From assembly GCF_009711085.1 (NCBI RefSeq), contig NZ_WMKA01000010.1, forward strand, positions 43,988-107,987: 64,000 nucleotides of DNA. Direction: 5' to 3'. How positions within the stretch are numbered: position 1 is the stretch's first letter; every line of letters starts with the position of its first letter. Origin of the DNA: Cellulosimicrobium composti. Lineage in GTDB: Bacteria; Actinomycetota; Actinomycetes; Actinomycetales; Cellulomonadaceae. The notes under the pieces are model-generated. The model worked only from the letters and a program-made list of their open reading frames with translations, had not been told where the DNA came from and did not search any database. The position numbers and the translations under genes were made by a program. Below, in pieces: positions 30,880 to 37,794 of this stretch.

Positions 30880-31643
30880 GTCTCCGCCGTGAGGTCCGCA
30901 CGCTCGACGCGCGAGAGCCGGAACCAGCGGATCGCCTCGCGCGAGCGGCACCAGGCCACGAGGTACCAGCGGCCGTCGGTGTGCGCGAGCAGCACCGGCT
31001 CGACGCGGCGCGCGGTGACGTCGCCCCGGCCGTCGCGGTACCGGACGTCCAGGACGCGCGCGTCGGCGAGCGACTGCTCGACCGCGCGCAGCACACCCAG
31101 GTGCGTGCGCGCGCGCCCGACGACGTCGCCCCCGGCCGCACGACCCGGCCCGGCCGCGGCGTCGTCCGCACTGCCTCGCCCCGCAGCGCCGTCGCCCGCC
31201 GGGACGCCGTGGTCCGTGGCGTCGTCGTCCGTGGTCGCGTCGTCCGTGGTGGCGTGGCGGACCCAGACGCGCGCGGCGAGCGCCTCCGCCCGCGCCCGGT
31301 CGCCCGCGGCGAGCGCGTCCCACACCTTGCCGCGCGCGACGCGCGCGTCGACGGCGAACGGGCTGCCGGGCGGGAGCGTCGCGAGCGCGACCGCGACGGC
31401 GACCGCCTGCCCGGGCGTGAAGTTCACCGGCGGGAGCGACGCGCTCGGGTCGAGCACGTAACCGCCGCCCGGGCCGGGCTGGGCCCAGACCGTCAGCCCG
31501 GCCTGCTGGAGCGCCGCGACGTCGCGCTTGATCGTGCGCTCGCTCACCTCCAGCGCGGCGGCGAGCCGGGCGCCGGTCGTCCCCGTCGGGCCCGCACGGC
31601 GCAGCTCCTCGGCCACGGCGTAGAGCCGCTCCGTCCTGTTCAC
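30801..31643 (-). CDS. HTH-WYL transcriptional regulator (YafY-type)
   Basis: 280 residues. N-terminal HTH_11 (RLYAVAEELRRAGPTGTTGA, then LAAALEVSERTIKRDVAALQ and GGYVLDPSASLPPVNFTPGQ), then a WYL domain whose core reads RYRDGRGDVTARRVEPVLL, then HTDGRWYLVAWCRSREAIRW. Such regulators sense small ligands or nucleotides through WYL. A D/A/G-rich insert of about 45 residues (TTDDATTDDDAT region) interrupts the middle. GTG at 31643 has GAGGGGAGGG upstream. It overlaps the convergent epoxide-hydrolase gene and is divergent from the hydrolase at 31837, with a 28-bp inverted repeat between. Confidence 0.88.
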   Translation of the reverse strand: MNRTERLYAVAEELRRAGPTGTTGARLAAALEVSERTIKRDVAALQQAGLTVWAQPGPGGGYVLDPSASLPPVNFTPGQAVAVAVALATLPPGSPFAVDARVARGKVWDALAAGDRARAEALAARVWVRHATTDDATTDDDATDHGVPAGDGAAGRGSADDAAAGPGRAAGGDVVGRARTHLGVLRAVEQSLADARVLDVRYRDGRGDVTARRVEPVLLAHTDGRWYLVAWCRSREAIRWFRLSRVERADLTAETYAPRPVDDVGEPPPSAAAVYVPGSG

Positions 31644-31790
31644 GACCCTCCCCTCGTCGCGAGCCGGGCCACGGGCTCGTCGCCCGCCGCCCGGGCACGG
31701 TGCGCCGCACCAGCGTACGGACCCGGCTCGGCTCCCCGGCAGGGACGGCAGGGGACGACAGGGACGAAGGTGCGGTCGGAACGCGCCTGA

Positions 31791-31818
31791 CATCGGTGAC
31801 AGACCGGTGTCACCGATG
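31791..31818. promoter_or_regulatory. 28-bp inverted repeat, probable operator
   Basis: CATCGGTGACA (31791-31801) and its exact complement TGTCACCGATG (31808-31818) flank a six-base spacer. The right arm ends 18 bases before the ATG of the downstream hydrolase, over its expected -35 to -10. It could be bound by the divergent WYL regulator; this is inference. Confidence 0.6.
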
Positions 31819-31836
31819 CCCTGCAAGGCTGGGGGC

Positions 31837-32574
31837 ATGACCACGAACGAGAGCACGGAGCAGGCCGTCCACGTCGTCCTCGTGCCCGGCTTCTGGCTGG
31901 GCGCCTGGGCGTGGGACGACGTCGTCCCCCACCTCGAGGCAGCCGGCCTCGTCCCGCACGCGGTGACACTCCCGGGCCTGGAGCCGGGCACGACCACCGA
32001 GGACCGCGCCCGCGTGACGCGCGACGACCACGTCGACGCGGTCGCACGGCTCGTCGACGGCCTCGACGGCCGGGTCGTGCTCGTCGGGCACAGCGGGGGC
32101 GGGCCGGTCGTGCAGCAGGTCGCGGACCGTGACCCCGGGCGCATCGAGCGCGTCGTCTACGTCGACACGGGCCCCCTCGTCGACGGCGCGTCGCTCGCAC
32201 CCGACCTGCCCGCCGACGCGGCGGAGCTCCCGCTCCCCGGCTGGGACGAGGTCGGCGCCGACGGGTCGAGCCTCGACGGCCTCGACGACGCCGCGCTCGC
32301 GCGGTTCCGCGACCGTGCGGTGCCCACGCCGGGTCCCGTCTCGCGCGGACCGGTGCGCGTCACGAACCCGGAGCGCCTGCGCGTGCCCGCCACGGCGGTC
32401 TGCTGCTCGATCCCGTCCGCGACGCTCGCCGAGCTCGCCCACCCCGGCCCGCCGCTGCACACCGAGCTCGGCGACCTCGCCGACCTCACGTGGGTCGACC
32501 TCCCGACGGGCCACTGGCCCATGTTCTCGCGCCCCCGCGACCTCGCCGCCGTCCTCGTCGACGCCGTCTCCTGA
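31837..32574 (+). CDS. Alpha/beta hydrolase (Ser nucleophile)
   Basis: 245 residues. VHVVLVPGFWLGAWAWDDVV opens the fold; the elbow VVLVGHSGGGPVVQQVAD gives Ser86; RIERVVYVDTGPLVDG and the terminal DLPTGHWPMFSRP with the catalytic His complete the triad region. Small esterases of this kind are common and substrates cannot be predicted. It starts 18 bases after a strong inverted repeat that probably controls it, and it has no Shine-Dalgarno, so it may be leaderless. Confidence 0.85.
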   Translation: MTTNESTEQAVHVVLVPGFWLGAWAWDDVVPHLEAAGLVPHAVTLPGLEPGTTTEDRARVTRDDHVDAVARLVDGLDGRVVLVGHSGGGPVVQQVADRDPGRIERVVYVDTGPLVDGASLAPDLPADAAELPLPGWDEVGADGSSLDGLDDAALARFRDRAVPTPGPVSRGPVRVTNPERLRVPATAVCCSIPSATLAELAHPGPPLHTELGDLADLTWVDLPTGHWPMFSRPRDLAAVLVDAVS

Positions 32575-32761
32575 CCGACCGCGGTGCCCCGACGGGCGCC
32601 CGCTCCCGCGTGACCGGGACGGACCGAGGGCCCGAGCGACCGTCGTCACGCCGTCTTCGAGAAAAAGTCACCGAACCCGCGTCACGAACGGCGACTTGTG
32701 CCGTCTTGTCGGGTGAAGCGGTCATCAGACCGTAGTAGCCCGATTGACGACGAGACGGACC
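32575..32761. other. Intergenic region with AT-richer stretch
   Basis: No gene seen. The second half (about 32655-32745) is AT-richer than the surroundings and contains TTGTCG at 32706-32711 and a short hairpin CGGTC-ATCA-GACCG (32719-32732), which may be the promoter of the small gene at 32762. No clear -10. Confidence 0.3.
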
Positions 32762-32968
32762 ATGCACGACACCCTGCCTTCCGCCCCCTCCCGCACCGAG
32801 GTGCGCTCCGCCCTGCTGTGGGCCCTCGAGCACGACCGCGACGCCCTGCTCGAGCACCGCGAGACCACGCAGCACTGCGCGTGGGCGGCGGCCCGGGGTG
32901 CCGCCGACCGCCGCCTCGTGCGCCGCTGGCGCGCCGCGGCGGCACCGGTCCCCTCGACCGTCGCCTGA
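32762..32968 (+). CDS. Small hypothetical protein
   Basis: 68 residues from the ATG at 32762. No recognised domain, signal peptide or membrane segment. It contains SRTEVRSALLWALEHDRDAL and an Arg-rich end (RRLVRRWRAAAA), consistent with a small helical, possibly nucleic-acid-associated protein. Support is the AT-richer region upstream and a sensible start; the ribosome site (GAGACGG) is weak. Could be spurious. Confidence 0.4.
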   Translation: MHDTLPSAPSRTEVRSALLWALEHDRDALLEHRETTQHCAWAAARGAADRRLVRRWRAAAAPVPSTVA

Positions 32969-33162
32969 CCGGAGCGGCCGGCGCTCGCCCGACGGCGGGC
33001 GCGGCGGTCGTCGAGCCGCCGGCGGTCGTCGGGCCGACGGCGGTCGTCGGGCCGACGGCGGTCGTGCGGACGGGTCCGCGCCGCGCCCGGGCGCATCCGT
33101 GGGCGGGCCCGCGGACGAACCCCGGACGAGAGGGCACGTCCGCCCTTCGGGAGGAGGTCGTC

Positions 33163-33351
33163 ATGTTCGCGTCGCTCGCTGCCGGCTCCGGCGGGACGAT
33201 CGGCATCACCGGGATCGGGAACGGCATGTCGCAGTGGTTCCTGATCTTCGGGGCGCTCGTCATCACCGCGATCCTCGTGGGCGCGTTCTACGAGCTCGGC
33301 AAGGCCGTGCACGACCGGCACGTCCACCCGCGCCGCCCCGTGCACCGCTGA
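33163..33351 (+). CDS. Small single-span membrane protein
   Basis: 62 residues with one clear membrane helix, QWFLIFGALVITAILVGAF, followed by a basic, His-rich tail (DRHVHPRRPVHR) that should stay cytosolic. GGGAGGAGG lies at ideal distance before the ATG, the best ribosome site in this neighbourhood, which supports expression. No family recognised. It precedes an ECF sigma gene by 116 bases and might be cotranscribed with it. Confidence 0.6.
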   Translation: MFASLAAGSGGTIGITGIGNGMSQWFLIFGALVITAILVGAFYELGKAVHDRHVHPRRPVHR

Positions 33352-33467
33352 CGCACGGGACCCGCCGGACGCGCCGTCGCGTCATCGGCCGCCCGTCCCG
33401 ACCCGTCGGCCTCGCCGTCCGCGCTGCGGCGGCGGACACTGGAGGAAGGACGAGGGCCGGTGACGCG

Positions 33468-34079
33468 ATGGCGAGGACCGCGGGTCGTGGGCCCCGCGCC
33501 GACCAGGGCGCGAGGCGGGACGAGCGCGCGCCCGGCACCGCCCAGGGCGCGAGGCAGGACGAGCCCGCGCCCGGCACCGCCTCGTGCGACGGGGCGCTCG
33601 ACCTCACCACCGCCTACCCCCGGTGGGTCGCGCTGGTCCGCGCCGTCGTCGCGCGACGGCTCGACGACCCCGCGGACACCGACGACGCGACCCAGCTCGT
33701 GTTCCTCGCCGCGTGGCGCTCGCGCGACCGGTTCGACCCGGACCGCGGCGACCTCCCGGTCTGGCTGATCGGCATCGCCGACCACGTGTGCGCCGACCTG
33801 CGCCGGGCGCGGGCCCGCGAGGCCCGGCGTCGTGAGGCGGCGGGGCGCCACCGCGTCACGACCGCCGTCCCGGACGCCGCCGACGACGTCGCCGCGCGCG
33901 TCGACCTCGAGCGAGCCCTGCGCCGTCTCGCGCCGGTCCGCCGGGGCGTCGTTCGCCTCGTCTACGCGCACGACCGCACGCACGCCCAGGTCGCGGCCGA
34001 GACGGGCCTGCCGCTCGGCACGGTCAAGAGCCACGCGCGCCGCGGCCTCGCCCAGCTCCGCGCCCGCAGCCGCCCCTGA
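33468..34079 (+). CDS. ECF-type RNA polymerase sigma factor
   Basis: 203 residues. Region 2 reads DDATQLVFLAAWRSRDRFDP and GDLPVWLIGIADHVCADLRR; region 4 has LRRLAPVRRGVVRLVYAHDR and the helix-turn-helix HAQVAAETGLPLGTVKSHAR. The first 40 residues hold a 13-residue tandem repeat (QGARRDERAPGTA then QGARQDEPAPGTA), encoded by a 39-bp DNA duplication and probably not part of the fold. No recognisable anti-sigma gene is adjacent; the small membrane protein at 33163 is a conceivable partner. The gene ends just before a palindromic repeat. Confidence 0.82.
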   Translation: MARTAGRGPRADQGARRDERAPGTAQGARQDEPAPGTASCDGALDLTTAYPRWVALVRAVVARRLDDPADTDDATQLVFLAAWRSRDRFDPDRGDLPVWLIGIADHVCADLRRARAREARRREAAGRHRVTTAVPDAADDVAARVDLERALRRLAPVRRGVVRLVYAHDRTHAQVAAETGLPLGTVKSHARRGLAQLRARSRP

Positions 34080-34114
34080 CCACCGCGCCCCGCCCCGCCG
34101 AACCGCGCCCCGCC

Positions 34115-34177
34115 GCGCCGAACACGGGGTTGGTGCCGTTATCAGCCCGATAACGACACCAACCCCGTGTTCGGCGC
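34115..34177. repeat. 59-bp palindromic element, copy 1
   Basis: Core arms of 27 bases (34117-34143 and 34149-34175) with one mismatch around a 5-base loop AGCCC; pairing extends two bases further on each side. The arms contain CACGGGGTTG and CAACCCCGTG. It lies between the convergent sigma and peptidase genes and could act as a terminator. The downstream flank carries a degenerate extra arm, GCAACCTCGCGCTC, starting at 34181. Confidence 0.85.
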
Positions 34178-34192
34178 CGAGCAACCTCGCGC

Positions 34193-36505
34193 TCAGCCGA
34201 GCGTCGTCGGCAGCTCCGCGTCTCCCTCGCCCGGCGCGGCTCCCAGGACGTGCTCCGCGAGGAACGCGAGCACCACCTGGTACCAGACCTTCGCGTGCTG
34301 CGGCTGGAGGACCCAGTGGTTCTCGTCCGGGTAGTAGAGGAACCGGTGGACGCTCTCCCCGGAGGGCCCGGCGGGCAGGCCGGACCTCTCGAGCAGCTCG
34401 TACCAGAGCCGCAGCCCCTCCCCGATCGGGACCCGGTAGTCCTTGTCGCCGTGGATGACGAGCATCGGCGTGACGATGTCGCCCACGAACCGGTGCGGGC
34501 TGTTCTCCAGTGCCATCTCGTCCGTCATCTCGCGGGCCCAGTAGTACGCGTGGTCGGTCGTGGGGCCGAACTGGTCGAGCGCCCACAGGCTCGCGTGCGT
34601 GACGATCGCGCGGAAGCGGTCCGTGTGGCCCGCGACCCAGTTCGCCATGTACCCGCCGAACGACCCGCCCATCGCGGCGGTGCGCGTCGCGTCGACGTCG
34701 GTCCGTGCCTCGACCGCGTCGGTGATCGCGAGCAGGTCCGTGTACGGGGCCTTGCCCCACGCGCCCCACCCGCGCTGGACGAAGTCCTGCCCGTACCCGG
34801 TCGACAGCGCCGGGTCCGGCAGCAGCACCGCGTACCCGCGCGCGACCATCAGCCACGGGTTCCAGCGCCAGCTCCACGCGTTCCACGACCCCAGAGGGCC
34901 GCCGTGGATCCACAGCAGCAGCGGCGCCGGGTTCTCGGCCGACGCCCCGTGCGGGAGGGCGAGCCACCCGCGCACGCGGACGTCGTCCGCCGCGGCCGTC
35001 TCGACGTCGACGAGCGTGCCCGGCAGGTCAGGGGTCGCGACGGGACCGCGCAGCGGCGTCGCCGGGACGGGGGTGCGCGCGCCCGCGGCGCCGGAGTCGA
35101 GGAACGCCCCGAGGTCGACCCGCACGGGGTGCGACGGCTCGAGGTAGCTCGTGCGCAGCGCGTACAGGGTGCGGCCGTCGGCGGCGACCTGGAGGTCGGT
35201 GAACACGGCGTCGTCGCTCGTCACCCGCTCGGCGGTGCCGTTCTCGGTGGCCCCGTCCGGCGCGAAGGCGACGAGGAAGACCGGCCCGCGACCGTCGTCG
35301 TCGGCCGTGACGAGCAGGCCGGAGCCGTCGGGGAGCCAGCGCAGCGACGTGGGCCAGCGGTCCCAGTGCCGCACGAGCGTGCGGGGCGTCGCGTGGTTCT
35401 CGGCGCGCGTCGTCGCCGAGTCGTCGTGGCCCTCCGCCGCGCCCGCGGGGCCGTCCGGCGCGTGCAGCGGCACGACGGCGAGGCTCTCCTCCGGCGCCTG
35501 GTGCGGCGTCGAGATCGTCTCGCGCACGAACGCGACCCACGCGCCGTCGGGCGAGATGCGCGGCCAGTGCGCCTCGGCGCGCGGCTCGTCCACGAGGGTG
35601 CGGCGCGCCCCCGTCGCGGTGTCGATCGCGACGAGCGTGTTGCGCACCTGCGGGCCCGGACCGGCGACCTGCCACGTGGTGACGAGAGTCGTGCCGTCCG
35701 CGGACAGGTCCGCCGCGTGCTCGTGCAGCGCACGGCCGGGGGCGGCGCTCCCCTCGGCGCCGCGGCTCACGTCGCGCAGGTCGAGCAGCCGCGGGTCGTG
35801 CTCCGCGGGGGCGTCCTCGCCCTCGGCCACGGGGAGCGGCTGCGCGGGCTCGTCGACGAGGGTCGTGAGGTCACCGACGAACCGGTGCGCCTCGTCCGGG
35901 CCGCGGTCGTGGTCCCACTGCCGCACGGGGTACGCGGTGTGGAGGATCGCCGCGACCTTGGCGTCCTTGCGCGCCTTCCGGAGCTCGCCGTCGTGCGTGA
36001 GGTCGCGCGCGCTCGGGAGCACCGGCGCCGCGACGGACACGACCGGGGCGTCCGCGGCGGCGAGCGGACCGCTCACGCCCGCGGGCGCCGTCGCGACCAC
36101 GCGCGCCTCGCCGCCCGACGCGGGCAGGAGCCACAGCGCGGACGTCGGGTCGTCGTCGGACCCGGCGTCGGGGTCGGGCCGCGCCGAGGTGAAGAGCACG
36201 TCGCCCGCGGCCGTGAACGTCGCGCTCGACTCGCCCTTCGTGCTGCGCGTCAGCCGACGCGCGGGGGCGTGGCCCGCCGGGTCGACCTCCCACAGCGCCG
36301 TGCGGTACCCGGTGCGCTGCGCGTCGAGCGTCTGGACGGTGGTGACGAGGCGCGTCCCGTCGGGCGACAGCGCCAGCCCGCCGACGCGCGGGATCGCGAG
36401 GTAGCGGTCGAGGTCGTGGAACGGCGTCGGGCTGCCGGACGACGGGTCGGTGCCGGGCGGGTCCGGCGGGACGGAGGTTCCGGGCGTGGCGGCGTCGTTA
36501 CTCAC
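34193..36505 (-). CDS. S9-family peptidase (acylaminoacyl/dipeptidyl peptidase type)
   Basis: 770 residues without signal peptide. Residues ~30-500 form a beta-propeller-like domain (VGGLALSPDGTRLVTTVQTL, RISPDGAWVAFVRETIS, LRWLPDGSGLLVTADDD); the C-terminal ~260 residues are the prolyl-oligopeptidase catalytic domain with LLLWIHGGPLGSWNAWSW, AAMGGSFGGYMANWVAG (Ser615), VIHGDKDYRVP (Asp) and YPDENHWVLQPQH (His). The family removes acylated amino acids or dipeptides from peptides in the cytosol. The GTG at 36505 is the most upstream sensible start. The gene is bracketed by two copies of the 59-bp palindrome. Confidence 0.92.
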   Translation of the reverse strand: MSNDAATPGTSVPPDPPGTDPSSGSPTPFHDLDRYLAIPRVGGLALSPDGTRLVTTVQTLDAQRTGYRTALWEVDPAGHAPARRLTRSTKGESSATFTAAGDVLFTSARPDPDAGSDDDPTSALWLLPASGGEARVVATAPAGVSGPLAAADAPVVSVAAPVLPSARDLTHDGELRKARKDAKVAAILHTAYPVRQWDHDRGPDEAHRFVGDLTTLVDEPAQPLPVAEGEDAPAEHDPRLLDLRDVSRGAEGSAAPGRALHEHAADLSADGTTLVTTWQVAGPGPQVRNTLVAIDTATGARRTLVDEPRAEAHWPRISPDGAWVAFVRETISTPHQAPEESLAVVPLHAPDGPAGAAEGHDDSATTRAENHATPRTLVRHWDRWPTSLRWLPDGSGLLVTADDDGRGPVFLVAFAPDGATENGTAERVTSDDAVFTDLQVAADGRTLYALRTSYLEPSHPVRVDLGAFLDSGAAGARTPVPATPLRGPVATPDLPGTLVDVETAAADDVRVRGWLALPHGASAENPAPLLLWIHGGPLGSWNAWSWRWNPWLMVARGYAVLLPDPALSTGYGQDFVQRGWGAWGKAPYTDLLAITDAVEARTDVDATRTAAMGGSFGGYMANWVAGHTDRFRAIVTHASLWALDQFGPTTDHAYYWAREMTDEMALENSPHRFVGDIVTPMLVIHGDKDYRVPIGEGLRLWYELLERSGLPAGPSGESVHRFLYYPDENHWVLQPQHAKVWYQVVLAFLAEHVLGAAPGEGDAELPTTLG

Positions 36506-36545
36506 CCGTACGTCCTATCACGTCGCCCCGGCTCCCCCGCCACCC

Positions 36546-36604
36546 GCCGAACACGGGGTTGCTGTCGTTATCCCGTCGATAACGACAGCAACCCCGTGCT
36601 CGAC
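36546..36604. repeat. 59-bp palindromic element, copy 2
   Basis: Arms of 27 bases (36546-36572 and 36578-36604) with two mismatches around loop CCGTC. Central part TGCTGTCGTTATC / GATAACGACAGCA. It sits between the divergent peptidase and the AbiEi-like pseudogene, so it cannot be only a terminator. The same degenerate extra arm, GCAACCTCGTGCTCGGC, follows from 36610. Confidence 0.85.
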
Positions 36605-36748
36605 GTGGCGCAACCTCGTGCTCGGCCGACGGCGGTGGGCGCGGGCGGCCGCGGTCCCGCCGTCCACAGGACCCAGAACCCTGCGGACCGTCCACGGCCC
36701 GACGCGCAGCGGCGGCACGACGAGCCCGGCTCCTGGTCGGATCGCCGG

Positions 36749-37750
36749 GTGCGCACGCTCACCGCCGTCCCGTCCGAGCTCCTCTCCGTCGCCGAGCGCC
36801 AGGCCGGTCTCGTCTCCGCCGCGCAGTGCGACGAGCACGGCGTCACCGCGCACCGCCGGTCGCGCCTCGTCGACCAGGGGCGGTGGCGCCGTCCGACGCG
36901 CGGCGTCTTCGAGACGACGCCGGGTCCGCCCGACCCGTCGGACCCGCGGTCGTACGACCGTCGCCGGCGGCGCGCGGCCTGGCTCGCGCTCCTCGCCTAC
37001 GGGCCGGACGCGATCGCGGTCGGTCCGTGCGCCCTGGTCCTGCTCGGTGTCCAGGGCGTCAGCCCGCGCGTCGTCCCGCAGGCGACGCTCCCCGGAGCGC
37101 GGGGCACGCTGTCGCGCGACGGGATCCACCTGCGTCAGTTCGACGACGGCATGACGGTCGTGCGGGTCGAGGGCCGGCTCGTCGCGACCCCTGACTGGGC
37201 GCTCGCGTAGTCCGTCCCCGAGTCGGGCCGTCGTCGTGCCGTGGCGGCGATGGACAGCGCGGGCCACCTCGGGCTGCTCGACGCCGAGGGCCTGGCCCGG
37301 GCCCACGACCTCGCGCGGGGGAGGCGGGGCGTCGCGCGGACGCACGCGTGGTGGTCCGAGCACGACGCGCGGGCCGAGTCGCCGCTCGAGACGTTCGCCC
37401 GCCTCGAGTGCGCGGACGCAGGTCTCGCGCCCGACGAGCTCCAGGTCGAGGTGTTCGACGACGGCCGCTTCCTCGGCCGCGGGGATCTGGGGTGGCGGCT
37501 GCCGCAGGGTCGGTGGCTGATCGCCGAGATGGACGGCGTGGACGTGCACGGGGCGCCGGACGCGCTCCTGCGGGACCGGTCGCGCCAGAACGCGCTCGTG
37601 AGCCACGGCGGCGTGGAGCTCCTGCGCTTCACGGGTCGGGATCTCGCGACCCCGGGCACGAGCCGCCCGGGACGCATGACCACGGCGCTGCGTCGGCACC
37701 TCGGCCGAACCCGAGGTTCCGCGGTCTCGAGCACGGGGTTGATGTCGTGA
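36749..37750 (+). pseudogene. AbiEi/DUF559-like protein gene with premature amber stop
   Basis: A single frame runs 334 codons from GTG 36749 to TGA 37750, broken only by TAG at 37208-37210. Before the stop: LSVAERQAGLVSAAQCDEHG and RLVDQGRWRRPTRGVFE, the AbiEi-like N-terminal domain, then the middle part ending ATPDWALA. After it, in the same frame: AAMDSAGHLGLLDAEGLARA, AESPLETFARLECADAGLAP, LIAEMDGVDVHG, a DUF559/Vsr-like nuclease-type domain. Relatives are one continuous ~300-residue protein; a Q codon (CAG to TAG) is the likely original. An internal GTG at 37241 could restart. The final codons lie inside palindrome copy 3. Confidence 0.8.
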
Positions 37751-37784
37751 TCGGCGGGATGACGACATCAACCCCGTGCTCGGC
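37726..37784. repeat. 59-bp palindromic element, copy 3
   Basis: Arms of 27 bases (37726-37752 and 37758-37784) with three mismatches around loop GGCGG. The extra degenerate arm, GCCGAACCCGAGGTTC at 37704-37719, is on the left here, so this copy is inverted relative to copies 1 and 2. It provides the last codons and stop of the preceding pseudogene and ends ten bases before the CtaG stop. Confidence 0.82.
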
Positions 37785-37794
37785 GGGGAGGGGG

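Noticed and set aside
32575..33467. Prophage or integrated element around the small genes
   Set aside because: No integrase, att-like repeats or phage genes; only two small frames and a sigma factor.
34115..36604. Composite transposon with the palindromes as ends around the S9 peptidase
   Set aside because: No transposase, no target-site duplication recognised, and a third copy lies outside.
36749..37750. Active AbiE toxin-antitoxin system
   Set aside because: No AbiEii-like nucleotidyltransferase is adjacent and the frame has an internal stop.
34115..37784. CRISPR array
   Set aside because: Only three palindromes, over 1-2.4 kb apart with genes between, and no cas genes.
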